Source: BOG-908 sp963692875 (GTDB lineage Bacteria > Pseudomonadota > Alphaproteobacteria > Acetobacterales > Acetobacteraceae). From it: DNA of 64,000 nt. Under the pieces are notes generated by a model, which was not told the origin of the DNA, searched no databases, and saw only the letters and a list, made by a program, of their open reading frames with translations. Shown here in pieces: positions 17,102-25,794 of this stretch (the stretch's first letter is position 1; every line of letters starts with the position of its first letter). The position numbers were made by a program, and so were the translations under genes. The stretch lies in the NCBI GenBank assembly GCA_965198755.1, contig OZ240673.1, positions 2,976,001-3,040,000 on the forward strand, read 5' to 3'.

Positions 17102-17883
17102 GCGCGGCGCTGATGGACGCAGGCGTGGCCGCGTCCAGGTTGCCGACGTCGCGCGAGGTGACCAGGATGCAGGACGACGGCTTCCTGGTGGTGCCGCAGT
17201 TCTTCGGCCCGCAGCAGATGGCGGAGTTGCTGCGCTGGACAGAAGACTTGCAGCACGCGCCCGAAGCACCCGGGCAGCACTGGGTGTATCACGAGCACAG
17301 CCTTACCGAACCAGGACGCCGGGTGATCCAGCGGATAGAGAATTTCTGTCCCTACCATGCCGGGCTGGACGAGCTGGTGCGTCACGGCAGCCTGCAGGCT
17401 TGGACGGCGGCGTTGATGGGCGGCCCCGTGGTGCTGTTCAAGGACAAGATCAACTTCAAGATGCCGGGCGGGCCGGGGTTCAAGGCGCACCAGGACCAGC
17501 AGGCCGGCTGGGGGATCTATGCCAATTTGTTCGTGACAGCGCTGGTCACCATCGACGCGGCCACGTTGGAGAACGGTTGTCTGGAGATGGTCGCAGGCCG
17601 TCACCGCGACGGGCTGATCGGCGAGGAATGGAACCCGCTGGATGAGAGCGGACTGGCGCTGCAGGCGGTGCCGACGATGCCAGGCGACGTTATCTTCTTC
17701 GACAGCTACGCGCCGCACGCCTCCAAGCCGAACTTCACCTCGCAGCCTCGGCGTTTGCTGTATTTGACGTATAACCTGCTGTCGGCTGGAGATCACCGTG
17801 CGATATACTACAAGGACAAGCACGCGGCGTTTCCGCCGGATATCGAGCGTGAGGTAGGATCGACCTACGTGTTCCGCGTTTGA
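17098..17883 (+). CDS. Phytanoyl-CoA-dioxygenase-family (PhnY-like) hydroxylase
   Basis: 261-residue Fe(II)/2-oxoglutarate oxygenase. The metal-binding HxD is seen in FKAHQDQQAGW, the distal His in DSYAPHAS, and a 2-OG-binding Arg follows in QPRRLLYLTY. KDKINFKMPGG before the HxD resembles PhnY, which hydroxylates 2-aminoethylphosphonate at C1. Translational coupling to the nucleotidyltransferase (GTGA overlap) supports a head-group hydroxylase acting on aminoethylphosphonate or its derivative (inference). The substrate is unproven, as PhyH enzymes are diverse. It is convergent with the sedolisin gene. Confidence 0.82.
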   Translation: MSAALMDAGVAASRLPTSREVTRMQDDGFLVVPQFFGPQQMAELLRWTEDLQHAPEAPGQHWVYHEHSLTEPGRRVIQRIENFCPYHAGLDELVRHGSLQAWTAALMGGPVVLFKDKINFKMPGGPGFKAHQDQQAGWGIYANLFVTALVTIDAATLENGCLEMVAGRHRDGLIGEEWNPLDESGLALQAVPTMPGDVIFFDSYAPHASKPNFTSQPRRLLYLTYNLLSAGDHRAIYYKDKHAAFPPDIEREVGSTYVFRV

Positions 17884-17965
17884 GGCGCGCCAGGAAGCAG
17901 TCGGTCCTGGAAGAAGGTAAACGCTGTCAATAAATACCGAGACACCACGCTTCAGCTCCGAAACA

Positions 17966-18018
17966 CTTACGGAACCAAAAGTTTTGGTTCTTTTTTTCAA
18001 AAAAGAACTGCTTGCTTC
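17966..18018. repeat. Composite-palindrome repeat, half copy 8
   Basis: A single A-type arm (CAAAAGTTTTGGTTC, hairpin, GAACTGCTTGCTT) lies behind the dioxygenase gene. Confidence 0.7.
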
Positions 18019-18058
18019 TATCCTGACCTGAGCGCCCGGCTGCCTCGCAACCGACAAC

Positions 18059-18189
18059 CCAAAGCAAGCACTATTGTGAAAGAACCAGCAGAAAACTCTT
18101 GGCCCCGCTGTCGCGAACTCTCCCATCATGCGTGCCAGGAACCAAAAGTTTCTCGCTTCTCTTTTGCCAGAAAGGCCCGCTCGCTTACC
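18059..18189. repeat. Diverged composite-palindrome repeat, copy 8b
   Basis: The order AAAGCAAGC, degraded hairpin, CCGCTGTCGCGAAC, ACCAAAAGTTT, GCTCGCTTACC preserves the family layout with many substitutions. It overlaps the last codons of the sedolisin gene at 18185-18189. Confidence 0.6.
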
Positions 18190-20215
18190 GAGTGGCCGCC
18201 GCTGCAGCCTCGATGAACGACAGGCCGTTCGGCACGCCGTAACCCGTGGCGTTGTCCCAACCAGGCAGCGCCAGCAACGAGGAATCCGAACCGAAGCTGA
18301 GGTCGATCTTGGCGCCGATCGCAACACTGGGCGCGGTGATCTGCACCGCGGTGCCGACGAAGCCGTTCGGCTGCGTCGCCGTCAGCCCGAGCAGCGCCGC
18401 CGCACCATAATAGGCGGACTGGTTCAGAGTGCCGATCGTGCCGGACAGGTTGTTCAGCGCGGCCGGCACCGGCACGATGTCACGCAGGCTGCCGGCCGGC
18501 ATCGTGGCAATGATCGGCGCCGCCTGGCCCAGCCTGGCCCCGGCTGCCTGGTCAGCCAGGGCCCAGATGCCGGAAAACACCGGGCTGGACAGGCTGGTGC
18601 CGCCGATGACCTCGATCAGGGTCTGCGTGCCGTCGCCGCTCGGCGTGACGATGATGCCACCGGTGAACGGATCGGCCACTGCCGAGACGTCGGGCAGCTG
18701 GCGCCCGGTGCCTGGCAGGGCATGCTGCCAGTGCGGCTTCTCCAAGTAGGCACTCTCGCCGCCGCCGCCGCCCTGATCGAAGCCGCCAGGCACCGGCGGC
18801 ACGGAGATGCCGTTGATGTCGCCCAGGAATGTCTGGTCGGTGCCCCAGGCGCTCTCGACCGGGCCGTTATCGCTGGGCACGCCCAGGCTGGTGCCACCCA
18901 CGCCGGTGGCAAACGGCGAGTCGGCAGGGATGGAGGCGGCGCCAGACGGCGTGCCCAACCCGTTGTCGCCGCTGTCGCCGGTCGAGACGTTCACCGCTAT
19001 GCCCTGCGCGGCGGCTTGCGCGATGACGGTGTTGAACGCGCGCGCGGTGGCCGGACCGAAATCGGCTTCCGGGTAGCCATAGCTGTTGGAGATCACCTCG
19101 CCCAGGCCGTGGCTGACGGCGTAGTGCAGCGCGTAGGCCAGCTCGTCCGCATCGTCGCTGGGTGCGACCACCAGCACAATCTTTGCGTCCGGTGCCATCG
19201 CATGCGCCCACTCCACGTCCAGCGATATCTCCACCGGCCAGCCAGTCGGGTACGGATTGGCGATCGGCGGGCCGTCCGGATAGACGGTCTGAAAGTTTGC
19301 GTCAGTCAGCGGCGGCAGACCCATCGTGCTGGCGAACAGGTTCGCATCCGACTGGATGGTTGGCGAGCCGTAAGCATCCACCAGCACGATTGTCTGGCCC
19401 TGGCCCCTGTAGCCGGCTTTGTAGGCCGCCGGCAGGCCGTAATGGGCGGCGACGGCGTGCGCGGTGTAGCCGCAGGTCGCTTTAGCCGGGTACAGGCCGG
19501 TCGCGATGTAGCCGGGTCCTCTCAAATCGGCATGCTCGGTGCCGCCGTTCGGCACAAAATGCCCAAACACGAGGTGTTCACGCTGTTTGAAACATTGCGT
19601 GGTGAAGACCTCTGCCGGGTTGACGGCGTTGGCAGCCATTTGCACCGGCTTGCCGGTTGCCAGGTTGATCTGCTGCAGGACGTAGGGGCGCATCGGCACC
19701 GTGGACAGCCCGGTCACGCCGGCCACCAGTTCTCCACCGGCGCCGGCAAACCGCGGCTCCGTCTGTGCCACCCTGTATCGGCCGGACGCTCCCTGGACGT
19801 CGCGCAGCGTGGTGGCGAACGCCGCTTCCATGCGGCTCGCCGGTCCCGTCACCCGCAGCGCGTCGCCTTGGGTGCCGCGCGGTGCCACAGCCAGCCCCGC
19901 CGCCTTCAGCGACTCTACCAGCCTGGCAACATCCGGCCCGGACGGCGCGGCCGCGGCCACGTCGGCCTGCGTCATCCAGTGGTGGTAATCGGCCGAGCCC
20001 TTGGTCGTCCGGCTGACAGCGGCAGCCTGAAACGCCGCTTCGTCGCGCGGCTTCAGCCACAGTGTCGCGGCCACCTGCGTCTGCGGGTCTGTCCGGCCGA
20101 CATCCTGCATGCCTGCCACAGCTCGGGCAGGGGCGGCCTGCGCGGCCGAGGCCAGCAAGGCGGCCGCGGACGCGAGCATGGTGGTACGCAGTGCGAACCG
20201 TGTCGATCCAGTCAA
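18185..20215 (-). CDS. Sedolisin (peptidase S53, kumamolisin-like) precursor
   Basis: 676-residue secreted acid serine-carboxyl peptidase. A signal peptide (RTTMLASAAALLASAAQA) precedes a pro-kumamolisin activation domain (about 45-190). The catalytic domain carries the Glu/Asp pair in VEISLDVEWAHA, the oxyanion Asp in VSTGDSGDNG and the nucleophile Ser in IGGTSLSSPVFSG. A C-terminal calcium-binding region (RDIVP, later ATGYGVPNG) is recognisable. The TTG at 20215 gives the charged n-region of the signal peptide; an ATG at 20179 is possible but would leave a poor one. Such enzymes work at low pH outside the cell. Confidence 0.92.
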   Translation of the reverse strand: MTGSTRFALRTTMLASAAALLASAAQAAPARAVAGMQDVGRTDPQTQVAATLWLKPRDEAAFQAAAVSRTTKGSADYHHWMTQADVAAAAPSGPDVARLVESLKAAGLAVAPRGTQGDALRVTGPASRMEAAFATTLRDVQGASGRYRVAQTEPRFAGAGGELVAGVTGLSTVPMRPYVLQQINLATGKPVQMAANAVNPAEVFTTQCFKQREHLVFGHFVPNGGTEHADLRGPGYIATGLYPAKATCGYTAHAVAAHYGLPAAYKAGYRGQGQTIVLVDAYGSPTIQSDANLFASTMGLPPLTDANFQTVYPDGPPIANPYPTGWPVEISLDVEWAHAMAPDAKIVLVVAPSDDADELAYALHYAVSHGLGEVISNSYGYPEADFGPATARAFNTVIAQAAAQGIAVNVSTGDSGDNGLGTPSGAASIPADSPFATGVGGTSLGVPSDNGPVESAWGTDQTFLGDINGISVPPVPGGFDQGGGGGESAYLEKPHWQHALPGTGRQLPDVSAVADPFTGGIIVTPSGDGTQTLIEVIGGTSLSSPVFSGIWALADQAAGARLGQAAPIIATMPAGSLRDIVPVPAALNNLSGTIGTLNQSAYYGAAALLGLTATQPNGFVGTAVQITAPSVAIGAKIDLSFGSDSSLLALPGWDNATGYGVPNGLSFIEAAAAATR

Positions 20216-20429
20216 TTCCGCAATCCCCGAAAGTCAGATCTCTACAAACCAGCAAAGCAAGCGGTGCGTCAACGCGGCGATGCAGAAAGGGCGTACCTGC
20301 TTGGACGATGGTAATCCGAGAGCGCCTCCACAACAGCCCGGATCGCTGCTGCAAATACGCGAGCGTTGCTCGTTGTCGGGTGAAGGCGATACGGTTTTTG
20401 ACGAGGCGGGAGACTGACTGCGGTGGCAG

Positions 20430-20588
20430 GAAGCAAGGCCTTCTTTTTTGAAAAAAAGAAGCAAAAAACTTTTGTTCTCTGCGCTGCGGAAGTGCCTCGC
20501 CAGGTACAGGAGGCACACCGGCGTTGATAGAGCGAAGGAACAAAAGTTTTTTGCTTCTTTTTTTCAAAAAAGAAGGCCTTGCTTGCTA
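20430..20588. repeat. Composite-palindrome repeat, copy 9 (two B arms)
   Basis: Both arms are of the GGCCTTC type, unlike most copies, which pair one A and one B arm. The element ends just before the nrdJ stop (20593). No terminal sequences are recognisable. Between the sedolisin start (20215) and this repeat, nothing further was identified. Confidence 0.8.
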
Positions 20589-20592
20589 ACGC

Positions 20593-22887
20593 TCATGAAC
20601 ATTTCGACCAACCGCAATGCATGCAGCTCAAGCACCCGGCCTCCTTCACTAAACCAGGCTGGCTGCACTTCGGACATAACGGCCCAAGCGCGCCGGCCGA
20701 AGCGCTCGTGCTCGGCGCAGCCACCGGCAGGTCGGCCGCCGCCAGGAAGCCGGTCTCGCGCATGTGGCGCTCCAGCACTTCGCCGATCGCGGCCACCAGC
20801 GACGGCACGTAGCGGCCGTTGCTCCACTGGCCGCCGCGCGGGTCGAACACCTGCTTCAACTCCTCGGCCACGAACGCGACCTCGCCGCCGCGGCGGAACA
20901 CCGCACTGATCATGCGGGTGAGTGCCACCACCCAGGCGTAATGCTCGAGGTTCTTGCTGTTGACGAACACCTCGAACGGGCGCCGCATCCCGTCCAGCTC
21001 GATGTCGTTCACCGTCACGTACATCGCGTGCTCGCTGTCCGGCCAACGAAGCTTGTATGTGACGCCTACCATCTTCTCCGGCCGCAACATCAGGTCGGTG
21101 GTTCCGGCACCCGGCGGCGGCACCGCCTCGGCCGCCACCGCCGGTGCAGGCTCCGCCGGCTTGACTTCGAGCACGGACCCGGTGATGGCGTTCGGCCGAT
21201 AGGTCGTGCAGCCCTTGCAGCCGGACCTGTAGGCATCGAGGTAGACCGCCTGGAACGCCTCGAAGCTGATGTCCTCCGGAACGTTCACCGTCTTGCTGAT
21301 CGCGCTGTCCACGTAGCGCTGCACGGCCGCCTGCATGCGGACGTGCTCGGCTGGCGTCAGGTCCTGGGCGGTCACGAAATGCGCCGGCAGCGGGGCCGCC
21401 TCGCCGCGCAGCGCGCGGAACCGGCGCAGCGCGTAGTCGGACACCTCCTCCTCGGTCCTCGACCCGTCGGGCTGCAGAACCTTGCGCGTGTAGGCCAGCG
21501 CGAACACCGGCTCGACGCCGGAGGACACGTTGTCGGCCACCAGCGAGATGGTGCCCGTGGGTGCCACCGAGGTGAGCAGGGCGTTGCGGATGCCGTGTGC
21601 CGCGATCTCGGCGCGCACGTCCTCGTCGAGTTCGCCGATGGTCTGCCCGGCGAGGTAGGCGTCGCGGTCGAACAGCGGGAAACAACCCTTCTCCTGCGCC
21701 AGACGCGCCGATGTGCTGTAGGCGGCGCGACTGATCTGCCGGGCCCACTCTCCTGCCCGCTCAGCTGCCTCGGGCGACCCGTAGCGCAGCCCGACCATCA
21801 TCAGCGCGTCGGCCAGCCCGGTCATCCCGAGCCCGATCCGCCGCTTGGCCACAGCCTCCTGCCGCTGCGACTCCAGAGGGAAGCCGGAGGCGTCGATAGT
21901 GTTGTCCATCATCCGGATCGCCACCGCGACCAGGTCAGTGAGCTCGGCCTCGTCGAGGCGGGCATCGGGGGTGAACGGGGAGCGCACCAGGCGGGCGAGG
22001 TTGACCGAGCCCAGCAGGCAGGCGCCGTAGGGCGGCAGCGGTTGCTCACCGCACGGGTTGGTGGAGTGGATCGTCTCGCAATAGGCCAGGTTGTTGCGGG
22101 CGTTGATGCGGTCGATGAAGATCACGCCGGGTTCGGCGTAGTCATAGGTGGCGCGGGTGATGGCCCCGAACAGCGCGCGAGCGGGCAGCGTCTTGTAGGT
22201 GCGGCCGCCGAACACCAGCGGCCAGTCGGCATCAGACTGCACCGCGGCCATGAACGGGTCGGTCGCCAGCACGGACAGGTTGAAGTTGCGCAGCCGGCCG
22301 GCCTGGCGCTTGGCGGCGATGAAGGCTTCGATGTCGGGGTGGTCGCAGCGCATGGTCGCCATCATGGCGCCGCGGCGGGCGCCGGCGGACATGATGGTGC
22401 GGCACATCGCGTCCCACACGTCCATGAAGGACAGCGGCCCGGACGCGTCGGCGCCGACGCCCTGCACCGGAGCGCCCTTCGGCCGCAGGGTGGAGAAGTC
22501 GTAGCCGATCCCGCCGCCCTGCTGCATGGTCAGCGCGGCCTCGCGCAGATGGTCGAAGATGCTGCCGAGGTCGTCGCCGATGTCGCCCATGACGAAGCAG
22601 TTGAACAGGGTAACGCGCCGGTCGGTGCCCGAGCCGGACAGGATGCGGCCTGCCGGCAGGAACCTAAAATCCTGCAGCGCCTCGTAGAACGGCTTCTCCC
22701 AGCGCTCGGGCTGGGCTTCCACGGCGGCCAAGGCACGGGCGACTCGGCGCCAGCTGTCCTCGATGGTGACGTCCACCGGCGTGCCGTCCGCCGCCTTCAG
22801 CCGGTATTTGGCGTCCCAGATTTGCCGGGAGATGGGCGCGATCCTGTCGTGCATCGGCGGCTGCGGCAGTTCGATCATCGTGTCCAT
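20593..22887 (-). CDS. nrdJ: Adenosylcobalamin-dependent ribonucleotide reductase (class II)
   Basis: 764-residue B12-dependent reductase converting ribonucleotides to deoxyribonucleotides without oxygen. The N-terminal segment LPAGRILSGSGT is followed by QQGGGIGYDFSTLRP, the active-site loop NPCGEQPLPPYGACLLGSVN and the PTGTISLVADNVSSG region. The C-terminal redox tail carries paired cysteines (CPKC and CxxCGWSKC). No R2 or NrdR-like gene is adjacent, as expected for class II. The ATG at 22887 is the first of two (MDTM). Repeats flank both ends. Confidence 0.94.
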   Translation of the reverse strand: MDTMIELPQPPMHDRIAPISRQIWDAKYRLKAADGTPVDVTIEDSWRRVARALAAVEAQPERWEKPFYEALQDFRFLPAGRILSGSGTDRRVTLFNCFVMGDIGDDLGSIFDHLREAALTMQQGGGIGYDFSTLRPKGAPVQGVGADASGPLSFMDVWDAMCRTIMSAGARRGAMMATMRCDHPDIEAFIAAKRQAGRLRNFNLSVLATDPFMAAVQSDADWPLVFGGRTYKTLPARALFGAITRATYDYAEPGVIFIDRINARNNLAYCETIHSTNPCGEQPLPPYGACLLGSVNLARLVRSPFTPDARLDEAELTDLVAVAIRMMDNTIDASGFPLESQRQEAVAKRRIGLGMTGLADALMMVGLRYGSPEAAERAGEWARQISRAAYSTSARLAQEKGCFPLFDRDAYLAGQTIGELDEDVRAEIAAHGIRNALLTSVAPTGTISLVADNVSSGVEPVFALAYTRKVLQPDGSRTEEEVSDYALRRFRALRGEAAPLPAHFVTAQDLTPAEHVRMQAAVQRYVDSAISKTVNVPEDISFEAFQAVYLDAYRSGCKGCTTYRPNAITGSVLEVKPAEPAPAVAAEAVPPPGAGTTDLMLRPEKMVGVTYKLRWPDSEHAMYVTVNDIELDGMRRPFEVFVNSKNLEHYAWVVALTRMISAVFRRGGEVAFVAEELKQVFDPRGGQWSNGRYVPSLVAAIGEVLERHMRETGFLAAADLPVAAPSTSASAGALGPLCPKCSQPGLVKEAGCLSCMHCGWSKCS

Positions 22888-23028
22888 GACTCTTCCCTCT
22901 TGTTAGTCTCGCCCTCCGGCGTGCCCAGCCGCGGCGCGGCAACCCGGCAGGGCTAGCAGTTGGCGACGTTCACCTGTTCTGACAGGCTGATGGCAGCGGC
23001 ACATAGGTTCGCGCTTTGCCCCCGCGCG

Positions 23029-23140
23029 GAAGGCAAGGCAAAAAACGCTCAGTCCTGCTGTCGCGACACTTCCTGCGCCGCTTACTTACGGAGACAAAAG
23101 TTTTTTGGTTCTTTTTTTCAAAAAAGAACCGCTTGCTTAC
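23029..23140. repeat. Composite-palindrome repeat, copy 10a (left arm lost)
   Basis: The inner core (TCCTGCTGTCGCGA) and a complete A-type right arm ending GAACCGCTTGCTT are present. The left arm is reduced to a GGCAAGGC remnant. It lies upstream of nrdJ. Confidence 0.75.
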
Positions 23141-23260
23141 TCTTGCCACCGCCCAGAACTGCGCATACCCAAACTCAGGCTAACAGCGTCGAGACGGCTA
23201 CCGGGCCGGAACGGATTTCGGGAGAAACCAGCGACGTTTGATGCAGGGGCTTGTCGACAA

Positions 23261-23330
23261 AAGGCAAGGCAAGCGGTTCTTTTTTGAAAAAAAGAACCAA
23301 AAAACTTTTGGTTCCTCGGGTGCGCGGTGC
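23261..23330. repeat. Composite-palindrome repeat, half copy 10b
   Basis: A left A-type arm (AAGGCAAGCGGTTC, hairpin, GAACCAAAAAACTTTTG) without its partner. It faces copy 10a across about 120 bp. The rest of 22888-23443 holds no recognisable gene. Confidence 0.75.
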
Positions 23331-23443
23331 GGGACGTTTCACGACTGCTGCTGCCTATCTCCCGTAAGAGTCTTGCATTTCTGCTTTGGCATCGGCGCTT
23401 CATGACATCGCGTCTACACTACCATTAACACCGTCGGGCTAAG

Positions 23444-23818
23444 TCAAGTCTGGCTGGGCAGTGTCAGCGGCGGCGTCTGCTGGTGCTGGACCACACGCCA
23501 TTTGTCGTGCTCGAGACGGCGATACACGGTCGTGCAATGCGCTTCGTATGCCTGCTCGCCTGCCCGCTCTGCTTGCGCCGTGTAGGCGATGACGATCAGG
23601 CCTTCCTGCGGCCGGGCAACCTGCCGGTCCGTCAACGTGACGTGGGTCCAGCGCGGCGTGCTGGACACCGCCTCGGCCGCTTGTCGCCCGGTCACGATGA
23701 AGGGCTTGGCTGGCAACACCATGAGACATTGCTCATCAATCGTGGCACGATAATTGTCCGCGTCGCCTGTCCAGAGACCTTCTTCCGAGCCCCAGATCCG
23801 ATCGTCGTCCATCCGCAT
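23444..23818 (-). CDS. DUF4440/SnoaL-like small protein
   Basis: 124-residue protein resembling the DUF4440 branch of the NTF2-like superfamily: an N-terminal helix (IWGSEEGLWTGDADNY), the curved-sheet strands CLMVLPAKPFIVTG and RVVQHQQTPP at the end. These folds serve as small binding pockets or enzymes. No catalytic residues can be assigned. It stands alone between repeat copies with no obvious partner. Confidence 0.65.
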   Translation of the reverse strand: MRMDDDRIWGSEEGLWTGDADNYRATIDEQCLMVLPAKPFIVTGRQAAEAVSSTPRWTHVTLTDRQVARPQEGLIVIAYTAQAERAGEQAYEAHCTTVYRRLEHDKWRVVQHQQTPPLTLPSQT

Positions 23819-23898
23819 CTCCTTGTGTTGGTTCGCGCTAGAGCGCGGCAGGCCTTGGATCGTTCACCATGTTCATCTCAAGGCCCGCGCCGCATCGG

Positions 23899-23950
23899 CA
23901 AGCAAGGCAAGCAGTTCTTTTTTGAAAAAAAGAACAAAACTTTCGTCCTA
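23899..23950. repeat. Composite-palindrome repeat, half copy 11
   Basis: A single A-type arm (AAGGCAAGCAGTTC, hairpin, AAGAACAAAACTTTCG), slightly deleted, upstream of the DUF4440 gene. Confidence 0.7.
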
Positions 23951-24066
23951 AGAACTTTGATGCAAACATCTTGACATATGCACGTATCGCACCGGTCGAT
24001 CCGATCCGAGCAGGATTGATGCTTTGCCGAAGCGGAGTTTGGCTGCTCGGATCGATACCAGCTGAG

Positions 24067-24990
24067 CTACAGGTCCAGGATGAGCATCAGCTTGCCGTGC
24101 GCGCGTCCGGTCAGGCTTAAGTTCATTGCGGATCGCCAATCCGTGAGAGGAAAACTGCGCGCGACCGGCACCTTGAACCGGCCTTCGGCCGCAAGCTTGG
24201 CGAACTCGCCCAGCGCACCATAGGCCAGCGCCCCCTCAAAGCTGTTTTTCACGCCCAGGGCTTCGGCAGCGGGGCCGTGATTGCTGACCGTCACGATACG
24301 CCTGGCATCATCGGCGACCTTGACGAGGTCCGGCAGCACGTCGCTAACCGGACCGGCATCGAAAACCAGGTCGGGCGTGCCGCCGGCAACGTTTCGCACC
24401 CGTTCCACCATGCCGGCACCATAGGGCGTTACGTCAGCGCCGAGTGCGCGAAGCTGCCCTGAAAAGGTATCGCCCGCGGCGGCGATCACACGCGCGCCAC
24501 GCAGCCGTGCAATCTGGACAGCGGCAAAACCGATCATCGTGCCTGCGCCGTAAACAAAGAGCGTGTGGCCGGCAGCGACGCCGAGGATGTCGAGGCAACG
24601 GGATGAGGTTTCGATAGCCATCGGCAGCGCCGCAGCATGGACGAAATCGAGCCCAACGGGCACGGCCGTCCAGACCGCCAGGACGGCATGGTCCGCAGCA
24701 CCGGCGCTGGAATAGTCCTGATAGGCAGGGACACCGAGAACTTGGTCGCCGATCGCCACATCTGCAACGCCCTCGCCGATCGCATCCACCGCTCCCGAAA
24801 CATCGAGGCCAATGCCCCGGGGGAGGTCGCCAGGGAACAAGCCGCGACATAGCGCCCAATCCGCCGGGTTGAGCCCGCAGGCATGAACTTTGACCCGCAC
24901 GTGCCCGGCCTTGGGTTCTGGGATGTCGGCCTTGTCGAGACGCAGCACGTTTCCCGGCTCGCCATATCGATTGAAACGAAGCGTCCTCAT
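24067..24990 (-). CDS. Zinc-less MDR oxidoreductase (quinone-reductase-like)
   Basis: 307-residue medium-chain reductase. The GroES-like N-terminus includes VKVHACGLNPADWALCRGLFPG and GLDVSGAVDAIGEGV. The nucleotide-binding region carries the altered loop FVYGAGTMIGFAAVQIARL. The catalytic-zinc Cys/His set of alcohol dehydrogenases is absent, so a quinone or enone reductase activity with NADPH is likely. It is divergent from a TetR gene with a palindrome in the 76-bp gap, so it is the probable target of that repressor. The TAG stop lies within a short tRNA-like sequence, judged coincidental. Confidence 0.85.
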   Translation of the reverse strand: MRTLRFNRYGEPGNVLRLDKADIPEPKAGHVRVKVHACGLNPADWALCRGLFPGDLPRGIGLDVSGAVDAIGEGVADVAIGDQVLGVPAYQDYSSAGAADHAVLAVWTAVPVGLDFVHAAALPMAIETSSRCLDILGVAAGHTLFVYGAGTMIGFAAVQIARLRGARVIAAAGDTFSGQLRALGADVTPYGAGMVERVRNVAGGTPDLVFDAGPVSDVLPDLVKVADDARRIVTVSNHGPAAEALGVKNSFEGALAYGALGEFAKLAAEGRFKVPVARSFPLTDWRSAMNLSLTGRAHGKLMLILDL

Positions 24991-25033
24991 TTAAGTCTCC
25001 CATGTTAAAGTCAGCCACAGACATATCACGTAG

Positions 25034-25048
25034 TGTCAGTGACTGACA
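25034..25048. promoter_or_regulatory. Palindromic operator between MDR and TetR genes
   Basis: TGTCAG-TGA-CTGACA is an inverted repeat with six-base arms in the 76-bp divergent intergenic region. It is the natural binding site for the adjacent TetR-family protein, controlling both genes (inference). Confidence 0.6.
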
Positions 25049-25066
25049 ATAAGTTGGAAGAGTGAA

Positions 25067-25624
25067 ATGCCGCGGAGCGGAAAAGAGGCGCGTCGCCGCT
25101 TGCAACAGGCGACCCTGGAGCTGTTCCAGCAGCAGGGCTATGACGCGACCACCACGGCCGAGATCGCCGAGCGGGCTGGCGTCACTGAGCGAACATTCTT
25201 CCGGCATTTCGCCGATAAGCGAGAGGCGCTGTTCGACGGCGAGGAAGCGTTCCGCGACAGCCTAGCGGAGGCCGTCGTCGCGGCACCGCAGGACATGCTT
25301 CCCATGGAGGCGCTGTTTCACGCTTTTAGATCGGTCGAACCGCTTCTCCAGCGGAACCGCCCTTTCACCGAGCCCCGGCAAAAGGTCATTGCCAAGAACC
25401 CGGCCTTGCAAGAGCGCGTCCTGTCCAAGACAGCGAAACTGACCGTCGGCTTATCGGACGCGCTGCGTCAACGCGGCGTGGAAGAAGGCATGGCCGGGTT
25501 TGCCGCGCAAATCGGGATGGCGATACTCGCTCACGCTACGAGCGCCTGGCTGGCTGATCCGACGACGGACTTAAGCGCACACCTTGCAAAATCCCATACG
25601 GAACTGCGGCAGCTTTCGACATAA
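25067..25624 (+). CDS. TetR-family transcriptional regulator
   Basis: 185-residue one-component repressor. The N-terminal helix-turn-helix reads LELFQQQGYDATTTAEIAE followed by RAGVTERTFFRHFADKREALF, a standard TetR signature. The C-terminal ligand domain is not assignable. GGAAG precedes the ATG. It is divergent from the MDR oxidoreductase, which it probably regulates with itself through the TGTCAG/CTGACA palindrome. Confidence 0.9.
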   Translation: MPRSGKEARRRLQQATLELFQQQGYDATTTAEIAERAGVTERTFFRHFADKREALFDGEEAFRDSLAEAVVAAPQDMLPMEALFHAFRSVEPLLQRNRPFTEPRQKVIAKNPALQERVLSKTAKLTVGLSDALRQRGVEEGMAGFAAQIGMAILAHATSAWLADPTTDLSAHLAKSHTELRQLST

Positions 25625-25794
25625 ATCAGCCCGAAGCGCATGGCGCACTAGTCTTGAGTTTCGGGCCGCGCGTATCGTAGGACGTCCTCATCATCGCTTC
25701 GCGCGTGTTGGCATACTGAAGACTTTGCGACTGCAGTAACGTGCGTAGCGCGTTTTGTGAGTTCAGCATCAGAGTCAGAATTCCTACACACTAA

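Noticed and set aside
18128..20314. A 728-codon open frame opposite the sedolisin gene
   Set aside because: The opposite strand carries a complete signal peptide, pro-domain and catalytic triad, while this frame is Arg/Gly/Gln-rich without motifs.
24051..24073. tRNA-like 5' half on the minus strand (GGACCTGTAGCTCAGCTGGT)
   Set aside because: Only the acceptor/D-arm portion matches. No anticodon stem, T arm or 3' acceptor follows, and part of it is the coding end of the MDR gene. It could be an old attachment-site scar but cannot be supported as an RNA gene.
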